DNA from: Pelomonas margarita
GTDB taxonomy: Bacteria > Pseudomonadota > Gammaproteobacteria > Burkholderiales > Burkholderiaceae_C
Reading direction: 5' to 3'
DNA: 64,000 nucleotides
Assembly: GCF_043555875.1 (NCBI RefSeq)
Contig: NZ_JBIGHW010000016.1
Location: forward strand, 16,897-80,896
The notes under the pieces are model-generated. The model was given only the letters and a program-made list of their open reading frames with translations. It did no database searches and was not told where the DNA came from. Position numbers and translations under genes: made by a program. Shown piece by piece: positions 27,784 through 36,161 of this stretch (position 1 is its first letter; the number at the start of each line of letters is the position of its first letter).

Positions 27784-28305
27784 ATGCGCCCCACCTCGCT
27801 CCTGATGTCCCTGTCGGCCGTGCTGGTCCTGACCGGCTGCGCGGCGTCGCACCAGCAGCAGATGACGTCGGCGGCCACCACGCCGCTGTCGGACCTGAAC
27901 CTGGTCAACGCGCCCATCCCGGACACGCTGTTGCAGGCGCAGCAGGCGCCCTACCGCCTGCCGGCCGACCCGAGCTGCCCGGCGCTGGCGGCTGATATCC
28001 GCGCGCTGGACGCGGTGCTGGGCGCCGACCTGGACACGCCCGCCACCGACGCCAACCCCAGCCTCGTGGAGCGTGGCGGTGACGCCGTGACGGGCGCAGC
28101 GAAGCGTGCGGTGGAGGGGGCCATCCCGTTCCGCGGCTGGGTGCGCAAGCTCAGCGGCGCGGAGCGCTACTCGCGCCAGGTGGCCGCCGCCATCGCAGCG
28201 GGCACGGTGCGGCGGGCCTTCCTGAAGGGCATGGCGCAGGCGCGGGCCTGCGAGGCCGTGCCGGCGCCGGCGTTCAGCGCCGCGTCTGGCGCAGCCGCAC
28301 GCTGA
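27784..28305 (+). CDS. Hypothetical lipoprotein
   Basis: This 173-residue predicted lipoprotein has a signal peptide ending in the lipobox LTGC at about residue 19 (SAVLVLTGCAAS). The mature part has one helical region with ALAADIRALDAVLGADLDTP and a conserved-looking GAIPFRGWVRKLSGAERY. Pairs of cysteines occur at about residues 62 and 160. I do not recognise a named family, although small lipoproteins with an IPFRGWVRKLSGAE-like segment occur in proteobacteria. It follows the receiver-TPR gene by 52 bp, and its 3' end overlaps the convergent PEP-CTERM gene by 32 bp. Confidence 0.75.
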   Translation: MRPTSLLMSLSAVLVLTGCAASHQQQMTSAATTPLSDLNLVNAPIPDTLLQAQQAPYRLPADPSCPALAADIRALDAVLGADLDTPATDANPSLVERGGDAVTGAAKRAVEGAIPFRGWVRKLSGAERYSRQVAAAIAAGTVRRAFLKGMAQARACEAVPAPAFSAASGAAAR

Positions 28306-28858
28306 AGGCGATGCCGGCCAGGCCGGCCAGCAGCAGTGCAACGCGGCCGGGTTCCGGCACGACGGCAGCCTGTGCCACGCCGCTGAGGTTCAGGCGCCAG
28401 AAGCCGCCCTTTTGATCGTTGGCGTTGAGGTCGTAGCTGGGTTGGTTCCAGTCGGCCAGCGCGATGGGCGTGTCGGCGTCGTAGCTGAAGCCCTCGGCCA
28501 GCGTGTTGCCCAGCGCGTTGTTGGATGCGGCGTTCAGCACGAGGCGGTAGCTGCCGGCCGACAGGGCCGTGAACTGCAGGCCGGCGTCGTAGTGGCCGGC
28601 ACCGGCGTTGACGACCGAGCCGCCGTCGTCGTCGTTCAGCACGAAGGTGCCGCCGCTGGACAGGAAGAGCTGCGGGTCGAAGTTCAGGCCTGACTGCCAC
28701 GAGTCGGTCCACAGGCTGACGGTGCTGCCGGCGGCGACCTGGAAGTCGATGACGATCTTGTCGTTGTGATTGATGGCCTGGCCGGAGAAGCTGAGGTCAG
28801 CGGCCTGGGCGCCAAGGGCCGCTGTGGCGAGGACGAGGGCGAGAGTAGCTTTGTGCAT
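28274..28858 (-). CDS. PEP-CTERM protein, DVUA0089-like
   Basis: This 194-residue exported protein has a signal peptide (residues 1-19, ending GAQA), a compact beta-sandwich-like body (SFSGQAINHNDKIVIDFQV, then a pattern of Trp-Asp-Ser, FLSSGGTFVLNDDDGG and LSAGSYRLVL) and a PEP-CTERM tail (VVPEPGRVALLLAGLAGIAFSVRLRQTRR). The body resembles the DVUA0089 family often found with this sorting signal, where Asp-rich loops suggest metal binding. It ends within the convergent lipoprotein gene and starts 16 bp after the stop of phoD, so it may share the phoD transcript. Confidence 0.86.
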   Translation of the reverse strand: MHKATLALVLATAALGAQAADLSFSGQAINHNDKIVIDFQVAAGSTVSLWTDSWQSGLNFDPQLFLSSGGTFVLNDDDGGSVVNAGAGHYDAGLQFTALSAGSYRLVLNAASNNALGNTLAEGFSYDADTPIALADWNQPSYDLNANDQKGGFWRLNLSGVAQAAVVPEPGRVALLLAGLAGIAFSVRLRQTRR

Positions 28859-28874
28859 GTCGGTTCCTTCGGGA

Positions 28875-30557
28875 TCAGGGGGCCAGCAGCGGCGGGGTGG
28901 CGCGCGAGGGCGTCTGGGCCGATGGGCGCAGGCGGTTCTCGCCGTGGCGCACCTCGAAGGCGGTGGCGAAGGTCTCGATGTTGCTGGGGCTGGCTACGGT
29001 GTCCACGTACCACCACTCGGCGACGGTGCGGTCGCGGTTGACGTCCACCAGCATGTAGCCGCGCCGGGTCAGCTGCACGTACTTGAAGTGAGGGTTGTAG
29101 AAGCGGATGGCGCCTGCCACCTGTCCGCTGGTGTCGTTATCGATGCCGGGCGAGGTGACGGACGTACCGACGAACTCCACCGCGAGCGAGCCCGTGCCGG
29201 TGGCCTTGTCGTACTGCGCCGGGTTGTAGGGGTCGGGGTGCAGGTCGGCGGCCCAGCTGCTGTGGATGTCGCCGGTCAGCACCACGACGTTGTTGACCGG
29301 CGGCCGCGCCGCGTCGCCGCGCAGCGCGTCGTAGAGGCGGTTGCGGGCCGGCTCGTAGCCGTCCCACTGGTCGCCATTGATGAAGTAGAGGCCGGGGTCG
29401 GTGGCCTGGTTGCTGCCCGGGGCCTTGAGTTGGGCGAACATGACGCCCTGGCCCAGCAGCTTCCAGCGCGCCGGCGTGCTGCGCAGGCGGTCGATGAGCC
29501 AGGCTTCCTGCGTGGTGCCCAGCAGCGTGCGGCTGGTGTCGCCGTAGCCAGGGTCGGTGGTGGCAAAGCCGGCGCCGAAGGCGGTGGCGTGCGGGGCGGT
29601 GGTCAGCTGCTGCGAGCGCTCGCTGAGGCGCTCCTCCAGCATCAGCAGTTCGGCCAGGTCGCCGTAGGCAAAGCCGCGGTGGTTGTCGCGCAGGTTGCCG
29701 CCGTTGGCCGGGCGCATGGGCATCCACTCGTAGTAGGCCTGCAGGCCGGCGGCCAGGCGCGTTTCCCAGTCGCCCTCGGTGCCGGGCTGGTGGTTCTGGG
29801 CGCCGTGCTTCCAGGCGTCGTTGGTGATCTCGTGGTCGTCCCAGATGGCGATCATCGGGTGCTGGCGGTGCAGGGACTGGGCGTCGGCGTCGCGCTTGTA
29901 CTGGGCGTGGCGCAGGCGGTAGTCGGCCAGCGTGACCATCTCGTGCGCGGGCTCGGGCGTGCGGCGGGTGCCGTACTGGTTGGCGCCGTACTCGTAGAGG
30001 TAGTCGCCCAGGTGCAGCACCAGATCCAGGTCGCCGCGGGCAGCGATGCGGGCATAGGCGTTGAAGTAGCCGTAGGCGTGGTTGGAGCAGCTCACCACGG
30101 CCATGCGCAGGCTGTCCACGCCGGTGACGGGCAGCGTCTTCGTGCGGCCCACGGGGCTGACGGCGCCCTCGGCGCTGAACTGGTAGTAGTAGGTTGTGGC
30201 GGGCTGCAGGCCGGTGGGGTCGACCTTGACGGTGTAGTCGCGCGACGGGTTGGTCTTGGTGCTGCCGCGCTTGACGACCTGCGTCAGCGCCGGGTCGGTG
30301 GCGATGACGTAGCTGACCGTGACCGCCGGCTTGGGCACGGCAGGCGTGACGCGGGTCCACAGGATGACTCGGTCGGCCAGCGGGTCGCCGCTGGCCACGC
30401 CGTGCTGGAACACCGTGTGGGCGGCCACGGCCTGCGCGCCCAGCGGCAGCAGGGCGGGCGCGGCCACGAGCGCCACGGTGCCGGCGCCGGAGCGCTTGAA
30501 GAAGTCGCGGCGGCTGCTGGCCTCGCGGGCGGGAGGAACTTGTTTCGGGCGGCCCAT
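28875..30557 (-). CDS. phoD: Tat-exported alkaline phosphatase PhoD
   Basis: PhoD is a phosphodiesterase/phosphomonoesterase exported by Tat; in characterised members it needs Ca and Fe. The 560-residue protein starts at the ATG at 30557 with an AGGAG site. The twin-arginine signal SRRDFFKRSG (residues 15-24) is followed by a hydrophobic core and an A-x-A region (GAQAVA). A PhoD N-terminal beta domain is seen at about 45-140, then the metallophosphatase domain with HLGDYLYEYG, IWDDHEITNDAW and the C-terminal LTGDIHSSWAADL motif. The PEP-CTERM gene follows 16 bp later. The gene is preceded by a 398-bp region with strong hairpins. Phosphate-starvation control is likely, but I see no clear Pho box. 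Confidence 0.95.
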   Translation of the reverse strand: MGRPKQVPPAREASSRRDFFKRSGAGTVALVAAPALLPLGAQAVAAHTVFQHGVASGDPLADRVILWTRVTPAVPKPAVTVSYVIATDPALTQVVKRGSTKTNPSRDYTVKVDPTGLQPATTYYYQFSAEGAVSPVGRTKTLPVTGVDSLRMAVVSCSNHAYGYFNAYARIAARGDLDLVLHLGDYLYEYGANQYGTRRTPEPAHEMVTLADYRLRHAQYKRDADAQSLHRQHPMIAIWDDHEITNDAWKHGAQNHQPGTEGDWETRLAAGLQAYYEWMPMRPANGGNLRDNHRGFAYGDLAELLMLEERLSERSQQLTTAPHATAFGAGFATTDPGYGDTSRTLLGTTQEAWLIDRLRSTPARWKLLGQGVMFAQLKAPGSNQATDPGLYFINGDQWDGYEPARNRLYDALRGDAARPPVNNVVVLTGDIHSSWAADLHPDPYNPAQYDKATGTGSLAVEFVGTSVTSPGIDNDTSGQVAGAIRFYNPHFKYVQLTRRGYMLVDVNRDRTVAEWWYVDTVASPSNIETFATAFEVRHGENRLRPSAQTPSRATPPLLAP

Positions 30558-30955
30558 GGCGTACTCCTGACGGTGAGCACGACTATCGCCCGCGTTTTTG
30601 ACGCGGCTGAGACAGCGCCTGCGTGAGCCGGACCATGACGCGCGGCGGCAAAGAAGAAGCCCCGCCGGCGCAAGCCGTCGGGGCGAGGGGCGCTTCACAC
30701 CGCCCGGGACACCCACCTGGCGGCGGGCATGGGGCTGCGGCGTGGATCACAGCGCAGGCGGCCAGTCTGGCGAGGCCCCGGTGGGGGCGACGCAATGCGG
30801 GCCTGGAGGGTCGCGGACGGCTCGCGGTGCCGTCTCGCCAGGGGCCGCAGCGTTGCCGGGGGCCGTGCACTGGTGACGGGATGGATCATCGGCGCAGCCG
30901 TGCGTGAACAAACCCACGATCAGCCGGGGTGGGCCCGGCTTTTTCAGCGGCAGCC
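30558..30955. other. Unexplained 398-bp intergenic region with strong hairpins
   Basis: This gap between the PepSY gene and phoD holds no gene I can support. It does hold structured elements: an inverted repeat at 30590-30606 (CCGCGT/ACGCGG); a long hairpin at 30659-30684 with a GCAA loop in plus-strand reading that becomes a terminator on the minus strand; and a hairpin at about 30920-30945 followed by TTTTT on the plus strand. Short overlapping reading frames in it have no recognisable similarity. Parts of the minus strand weakly recall cobalamin-riboswitch boxes, but not well enough to call. Confidence 0.4.
30651..30684 (-). terminator. Hairpin terminator upstream of phoD
   Basis: On the minus strand an 11-position stem with one mismatch (GCCCCG...CGGGGC, then GGC/GCC) closes a 4-nt loop and is followed by TTCTTCTTTG. 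It would stop minus-strand transcripts arriving from the PepSY operon, about 95 bp before the phoD start, or act as an attenuator in a phoD leader. Confidence 0.55.
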
Positions 30956-32269
30956 TCAGCCGGCGGCGCGGGCGCGGGCGCGCAGCCGGGCCAGGGCCTC
31001 CAGCGCCAACATCACCAGCAGGCTCCAGCCGAACACCGGCAGCGCCCAGGCCAGGCCGGCCATCAGCGGCCACAGCCACAGCGGCACGGCCTTCAGCGCG
31101 CGTGCCTGCAGGGTGGGCGCCCCCACCTTGCCGCGAGGGCGGCGCTGCCACCACATCACCAGGCCCGACACCACCGAGAACACTGCTGCCAGCGCGGCCA
31201 GCGCCAGCAGCACCTGGTTCCACACGCCGAACTCGCCGCGGTGGAAGGGGATGCCCACGGCCGTGGCACGGGCCAGTGCAGGCAGCCGCTCCCAGCCGCT
31301 GGCGAACAGCGTGGCACCGCTGCGGGCGTCTAGCGCGAGCTGGAAGCGGCCAGTGGGCTGGGTGCGGTCGAAGTTCTCGACGCGCCACACGCCGTCGGCA
31401 CCTGCCGGTGGTGTGATCTGCATCGCGATGTCGGGTGCCTGCGCCACGCTGCGATCTAGCGCAGCCTGCCAGCCCAGGTGCGGGCCGTCACCGGGCGCCG
31501 AGCGCAGAGACTTGGGCGCCTTGGGGGCGTTCTGGTCCAGCGAGGCCTGCATTGCGCGAAAGCGCTGACCGCTGTGCTCGGCCCAGGTCAGGCCCGTGAC
31601 CAGCACGATGGCCAGTACCAGGCCCAGCGCGATGGCGACGATGGCATGCAGGTCGCGCCATGTCGCGCGGCCGCGGCCCCAGCGTGGCACGAGGGCGCGC
31701 CAGCCATCGCCGCCACGGGCCTGCGGCTTGGGCCACCACATCACCAGGCCGGTGGCGAACAGCACCAGCATCCAGCTCGCGCCCAGCTCGATCAGCCAGC
31801 GCCAGCCGTCGCCCTGCAGTGCGTTGGAATGCAGCTTTTTGGCCCAGGTCTTGAAGCGTTCCATCTCCTGCAGTTGGCCCAGCACCTGGCCGGTGTAGGG
31901 GTTCACGTAGACGATGCTGCCTGACGGCAGGCCGTGGTCGTGTTCGCCCGCGCCGTGGTGGGCGTGCGGTGCGCGCAGCCAGACCTGCGTGCTGTCATCC
32001 GCTGCATGGGCGGGCACGACGTAGCGAAGCGCCGCGTCGGGCGCGGCCGCTAGGGCTGCAGCCACCTGGGCGTCCAGAGGCAGGCGCTGTGAACCCACCG
32101 TGACGTGGTCAACATCGGCATGCCGCCAGGCCTCGATCTGCGGCGTGAAGACGTAGAGCAGGCCGGTCAGCGCGGCGAACAGGATGATGGGGCTGGCCAC
32201 CAGGCCGGCCCAGAAGTGCAGGCGCCAGAACAGCCGGTTCAGCGCGGACGATGCGGAGATCGTGCTCAT
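30956..32269 (-). CDS. PepSY-domain membrane protein (putative iron/metal reductase)
   Basis: This 437-residue inner-membrane protein of the PepSY-TM family (FoxB/PiuB-like) is associated with reduction of ferric or other metal chelates brought in by TonB receptors. TM1 lies at residues about 18-45 (HFWAGLVASPIILFAALTGLLYVF), with the LHFWAGL heme/metal-linked His typical of the family. Two periplasmic PepSY regions follow, with an HHGAGEHDHG His-rich patch, and further helices include ASWMLVLFATGLVMWWP and VFSVVSGLVMWW. The start at 32269 lies 11 bp after the TonB receptor stop, so they form one operon. The exact metal is unknown. Confidence 0.88.
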   Translation of the reverse strand: MSTISASSALNRLFWRLHFWAGLVASPIILFAALTGLLYVFTPQIEAWRHADVDHVTVGSQRLPLDAQVAAALAAAPDAALRYVVPAHAADDSTQVWLRAPHAHHGAGEHDHGLPSGSIVYVNPYTGQVLGQLQEMERFKTWAKKLHSNALQGDGWRWLIELGASWMLVLFATGLVMWWPKPQARGGDGWRALVPRWGRGRATWRDLHAIVAIALGLVLAIVLVTGLTWAEHSGQRFRAMQASLDQNAPKAPKSLRSAPGDGPHLGWQAALDRSVAQAPDIAMQITPPAGADGVWRVENFDRTQPTGRFQLALDARSGATLFASGWERLPALARATAVGIPFHRGEFGVWNQVLLALAALAAVFSVVSGLVMWWQRRPRGKVGAPTLQARALKAVPLWLWPLMAGLAWALPVFGWSLLVMLALEALARLRARARAAG

Positions 32270-32280
32270 GTAGCCCTCCT

Positions 32281-34614
32281 TCAGTGCTTGAAGCGCACTT
32301 CGGCGAACAGCGTGCGACCCGGGTAGGGGTGGCTCTGGTAGGCGTGCTGGTCGGTCAGGTTGTTGATGCCCAGCGCCAGCTCCAGCTGCGGCGTGAACTT
32401 GTAGGCGCCGCGCAGGTCCAGCTGGTTGAGCTTGGAGACACCGCCATAGACGTTGGGGTTCACGTCGAGGTTGTAGGTGTCGTTGTAGGCGCGGCCCTGG
32501 TGGCGCCAGCCGGCGGCGAACAGCCAGTGCGTGTCGGGCCGGTAGCTGGCCTGCAGCGCGGCGCGGGTGCGCGGTACGCGCAGCCACCACTTGCCCACCA
32601 TGGCCGGGTCGCGGGCGTTGGCGGTCACCTCGCTGCGCAGCGTGTAGGTCGCGCTGGCCTCCAGGGCCAGGCCCTTCAGGCCCAGGTCCTGCGCCTGCCA
32701 GGCCAGCTCGATGCCCTGCGTCTGCACGCGGTCCACGTTCTGCACGCAGGTATAGCTGCTGGCGCCGGTGGCGGTGGTCTTGCAGACCGCGGCGTCCGTG
32801 GTGGACTGGCGCAGGATGGCGTCGCGCACGTCGTCCCAGTACAGCGACACGCGCAGCCGCTGGCGATCGCCCTCGAACTCGGCGCTGAGGTCGACGGCGT
32901 CGGCGGTCTCGGCCTTCAGTGTGGGGTCCGACAGTGTCTGGCTGGTTGCCGTGACGGTGCCGTTGTAGAGCTCCTCCACGTTGGGGAAGCGCACGCCGCG
33001 GCCGGCGCTTGCCTTGAGCGTGAGGCTGTCCGACGCGGCCCAGGCCAGTGCCGCCTTGGGTGAGTGGCCGCGCAGGCTGCGGCCGGGGTAGTCCACGGTG
33101 ACGCCGCCGCCCAGCTGGCGGCCGCTGTGGGTCTGGAAGCGCTCCTCGCGCCAGCCCAGCGTGAGCATCCAGTCGTCGCTGAAGCGCCAGGCGTCCTGCA
33201 GGTAGAGCGCGGTGATCTCGGTCTTGCCGCCGTAGAACTGGCTGGCCGTGCCGTTGCCGCTGCGCCAGTCCGCGAGGCTGGCCACGCTGTTCTCCAGCCG
33301 GTAGCCGTTGCGGTGCAGGCCCAGGGCCAGCGCATGGCGGCCGTTGCCCCAGTCGCCAGCCGTGGACGTGTAGCTGGCCTGCACTTCGGCGGTGTTCCAG
33401 CCGGTGCCGTCGCGCCGGGTGAGGCTGCCGGCGCCGCCGGCTGCGGCGACAGGATCGGGGGTGTTGGCCTGGCGCGCGTCGTCAGCCAGCAGCCGGTAGT
33501 CGGACACCACCAGCGAGCCGTTCCAGCCCGGCCCGCGCCGGGTTTTGAGCGTGGCACCCAGTTGCTGGTGGGTCTCCTGCCGTGTGGACGGCGCGAAGGC
33601 GCTGGCAGGGATGCTGAAGCGGTTCGTGCCGTCGGTGACGACGCCGGACCAGACCGTGTTGCCGGCCGCATCGCGCAGCCAGCTCTGGTTGCGCGTCTCA
33701 GTGTCGTTGTGCCACCAGGACGCCATCGCGCTGGCCTCCAGCGTGGGCGTGAGCATGAGGCCGCCGCGCAGGTTGAGCGTGTCCTGCACGGTGTGGTCGA
33801 TGGCGCCGCCATTGGCGCCGAACACGGCGCGCTTCAGGCCCTTGGGATCAGTGTCGTAGACGATGCCGGTAACGGTGGTGGCCGCGCCGGTCACAGCCGG
33901 GAAGCTGCCGGCCGCGTTGGCCACCGCGGTCTGCCACTGCATGGGTTGGCCGGTGGCGTCCTGATGGTTGAGGTCGGCACTGAACCAGGCGCCGCCCGCC
34001 AGCCGATTGGCCACATGCAAAGAGAACTGGCCGCTGTCGAAGCGCTCGGCCTGTCCGTACTGCTGGAAGTCATGGCTGCTGGCCACCACGCGGCCGGACA
34101 GCTCGAAGCCCTGCGGCACCCGCTGGCTCATGGCCACGGTGGTGCCGATGGAGTTGCCCGGGAACAGTGCCGAGTAGGGGCCGTAGAGCACGTCCACGCG
34201 GGCGATGGCTTCGGGCGAGATCATGTTCCAGCGCGGCGCGTCGAAGCGGCCCAGGAAGTTGCTGATCAGGTAGCCGTCCAGGTAGACCAGCGCGCGCGAG
34301 GGCTGCAGCGTGCCGAAGCTGCGGCCGGCCAGCAGCGCGTTGCGGTCGCCGACATAGCGCTTGCGCACCACGGTGCCTGGCACGTAGTTCAGCGCGTCCT
34401 CGGGGTTGAAGAGGTTCTGCTCGCGCAGCTGGTCGGCGGTCTTGCTGGCGGTGCTGCCGGGCACGGCGGCGGGCAGGCCGTTGCGGGTGGCGCTGCCGGT
34501 CACGGTGACCGGGGCGAGCTGGGCGTCGGTGGCCACGCCCTGGGCGTGGGCGAGCGGCGTGAGGGCCGGGGCGAGGCAGGCGATCGCCAGCCCCGCGAGG
34601 GACATCTGGGTCAT
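32281..34614 (-). CDS. TonB-dependent outer-membrane receptor
   Basis: This 777-residue TonB-dependent receptor is for a metal chelate or cofactor. It has a signal peptide (residues 1-24, ending PLAHA), a probable TonB-box region (LAPVTVTGSATR), and a plug domain of about residues 35-160 (EDALNYVPGTVVRKRY, SRALVYLDGYLISN, IARVDVLYGPYSALFPGNSIG). A 22-strand barrel follows, ending in PGRTLFAEVRFKH; the usual final aromatic residue is followed here by Lys-His. It sits between a DUF2946 protein (84 bp upstream) and a PepSY protein, a combination that suggests iron-siderophore or copper-related uptake; the ligand cannot be told. Confidence 0.93.
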   Translation of the reverse strand: MTQMSLAGLAIACLAPALTPLAHAQGVATDAQLAPVTVTGSATRNGLPAAVPGSTASKTADQLREQNLFNPEDALNYVPGTVVRKRYVGDRNALLAGRSFGTLQPSRALVYLDGYLISNFLGRFDAPRWNMISPEAIARVDVLYGPYSALFPGNSIGTTVAMSQRVPQGFELSGRVVASSHDFQQYGQAERFDSGQFSLHVANRLAGGAWFSADLNHQDATGQPMQWQTAVANAAGSFPAVTGAATTVTGIVYDTDPKGLKRAVFGANGGAIDHTVQDTLNLRGGLMLTPTLEASAMASWWHNDTETRNQSWLRDAAGNTVWSGVVTDGTNRFSIPASAFAPSTRQETHQQLGATLKTRRGPGWNGSLVVSDYRLLADDARQANTPDPVAAAGGAGSLTRRDGTGWNTAEVQASYTSTAGDWGNGRHALALGLHRNGYRLENSVASLADWRSGNGTASQFYGGKTEITALYLQDAWRFSDDWMLTLGWREERFQTHSGRQLGGGVTVDYPGRSLRGHSPKAALAWAASDSLTLKASAGRGVRFPNVEELYNGTVTATSQTLSDPTLKAETADAVDLSAEFEGDRQRLRVSLYWDDVRDAILRQSTTDAAVCKTTATGASSYTCVQNVDRVQTQGIELAWQAQDLGLKGLALEASATYTLRSEVTANARDPAMVGKWWLRVPRTRAALQASYRPDTHWLFAAGWRHQGRAYNDTYNLDVNPNVYGGVSKLNQLDLRGAYKFTPQLELALGINNLTDQHAYQSHPYPGRTLFAEVRFKH

Positions 34615-34698
34615 GGAATGAACAGTGATCGGAGTCGGCCCCGGCCGGGCGGCCGGGGCTGGCCCGGCGCCGTCAGGCCGCCGGGAAGGGCAGGGGAC

Positions 34699-35085
34699 TC
34701 AGATCGAGGCGGGTGGCGCGCGCGCGCTGGCCGGGCGCCAGGCGTGGGCCGTGACCGGGGCGGTCCAGAAGCGGGTGGGGGCTTCGGCCACCAAGCCCAG
34801 CGGCGCCTGCACCGCCGGCAGGGCCGGGGGCGGGGCGAGGTCGGTGGCGCTCAGGTGGCAGGCTGCGCAGTGGCCGTTGGCCAGCAGGTCCAGCGCCTTC
34901 TCGATGGGCCGGGGCTCGGCCGCGCGGCCCACGCTGGGCGAGCGGCAGATGTCCTGCCAGGCCGAGAAATCGCCCCGCGCATGGGCCAGTGCCGCACTGA
35001 CGCCCGGCGCCAGCAGTCCCAGCACGAACACGGCCAGCAGCCACCAGGATTGGCGGCGCGCTTGGACGTGAGTAAGGGAGCGCAT
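34699..35085 (-). CDS. DUF2946-like small exported protein
   Basis: This 128-residue exported protein resembles DUF2946, small proteins encoded next to TonB receptors and PepSY reductases in metal-uptake loci. It has a basic N-terminus and a signal or anchor helix (residues about 13-36: WWLLAVFVLGLLAPGVSAALA). A Cys-Ala-Ala-Cys-His motif at about residue 73 (GHCAACHLS) fits the CxxC of the family, and a Pro-rich tail follows. The ATG at 35085 is used; in-frame starts up to 35106 exist. Metal binding by the CxxCH is an inference. It is the first gene of the DUF2946 - TonB receptor - PepSY operon. Confidence 0.72.
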   Translation of the reverse strand: MRSLTHVQARRQSWWLLAVFVLGLLAPGVSAALAHARGDFSAWQDICRSPSVGRAAEPRPIEKALDLLANGHCAACHLSATDLAPPPALPAVQAPLGLVAEAPTRFWTAPVTAHAWRPASARAPPASI

Positions 35086-35157
35086 GACGGGCGGCATTCT
35101 AGGCATGGCCCGCTGGCCCCGGCCGCGCAGGCCCTTGCGCGTTGGCGGCGGGCGGGG

Positions 35158-36138
35158 TCAGAAGCGGTGCCGCATGCCCACCGACACGCTGCGGCCGGCG
35201 CTCTGGCCGCTGAGCTTGTCGTTCATGGCCATGGCGTAGAGGTCGGTGCGCTTGGACAGGAAGTAGTCGTAGCCCACCGTCCAGGTCTGGCGCGCGGCGC
35301 CGGTGCTGGGGTTGATCTTGCCGAACTGCGCCAGCAGCTTGCCCGCACCCAGGGGCACGCTGGCGCCGGCTTCGTAGATCTTGTAGTCGATGCGACGCGT
35401 GAGGTTCTCGGCGCTGGCGTACTGGCCGAAGAGCTTGACGGCGCCGAAGTCGTAGGAGCCGCTGGCCATCGTCACCTCGGTGTCATCCACCGGCGTGGTG
35501 CCGCCGTCCTTCTGCACCTTCTGGTAGACCAGCGAGCCGGCCAGAGGCCCGGCGGCATACGTGCCGCTGAGCGCTACGTTGCGGCCGCCCTGGCCCTCGC
35601 CCGCCGCGACGAAGGCGCTGCCGGTGAAGCCGCTGAAGCTGGGCGTCGTGTACAGCACCGAGTCGCTCCAGCCCGAGTCGCCAGTGACGGTGTTGCTGGT
35701 GAAGATGTGGCGGATGCTGGGCGAGTAGCCAAAGGAGTCGCCGAAGGGGTTGAAGCTCAGCGTGGCGACAAACAGCGTGGTGGTGTTGCGGCCGATGCGC
35801 AGCGTGCCCCATTCCTTGCTGCTCAGGCCCACGTTGGCGGCGCGCGCCCAGTAGGTGTCGGTGGCAGAGCGGCCGCTGGCGCCGATGTCGGCGCGCAGGA
35901 ATCCCTCCAGGTTGAAGGTGGCTGAGAGGCCGCCGCCCAGGTCTTCCACGCCGCGGAAGCCGTAGTAGCTGGTGGTCATCTTGCCGCTGTCCACGCTCTT
36001 CACGGAGGCCGACGCGCCAGGCGCCTTGCTGATGCCGGCGCTGACGTCGACGAGGCCATAGGCCGTGATGCTGCTCTGTGCCAGCGCGGGCAGGCTCAGC
36101 AGCGTGATCAGGCCGGCGGCCAGGGTCTTCTGGTTCAT
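35158..36138 (-). CDS. Classical 16-stranded outer-membrane porin (OmpC/Omp32-like)
   Basis: This 326-residue Gram-negative porin of the betaproteobacterial type has a signal peptide (residues 1-20, ending PALA). The mature start is QSSITAYGLVDVSAGI, the standard first strand. Alternating strands such as SYYGFRGVEDLGGGLSATFNLEG and EWGTLRIGRNTTTLFVATL follow, with the constriction-loop region after them, and the protein ends in SVGMRHRF with the terminal Phe needed for BAM assembly. AAGGAGA precedes the ATG. It lies 23 bp after the ABC permease gene in the same orientation and is probably the outer-membrane entry for that transporter's substrate. Confidence 0.94.
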   Translation of the reverse strand: MNQKTLAAGLITLLSLPALAQSSITAYGLVDVSAGISKAPGASASVKSVDSGKMTTSYYGFRGVEDLGGGLSATFNLEGFLRADIGASGRSATDTYWARAANVGLSSKEWGTLRIGRNTTTLFVATLSFNPFGDSFGYSPSIRHIFTSNTVTGDSGWSDSVLYTTPSFSGFTGSAFVAAGEGQGGRNVALSGTYAAGPLAGSLVYQKVQKDGGTTPVDDTEVTMASGSYDFGAVKLFGQYASAENLTRRIDYKIYEAGASVPLGAGKLLAQFGKINPSTGAARQTWTVGYDYFLSKRTDLYAMAMNDKLSGQSAGRSVSVGMRHRF

Positions 36139-36161
36139 GCGTCTCTCCTTGGGTTGTGAAA

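Noticed and set aside
30720..30900. Possible cobalamin riboswitch on the minus strand
   Set aside because: A CCCCCGGCAAC segment and a GCCAGACTGGCCGCCTG segment loosely recall conserved boxes, but spacing and the remaining core bases are missing, and the downstream gene would be phoD.
30598..30907. Short frames in the phoD upstream region
   Set aside because: Three overlapping plus-strand and two minus-strand frames of 60-95 residues, none with a ribosome binding site, family similarity or sensible composition.
33064..35925. 953-residue plus-strand frame opposite the TonB receptor, DUF2946 and porin genes
   Set aside because: It covers three well-supported minus-strand genes and has repetitive Ala/Gly/Arg/Val composition; an antisense shadow.
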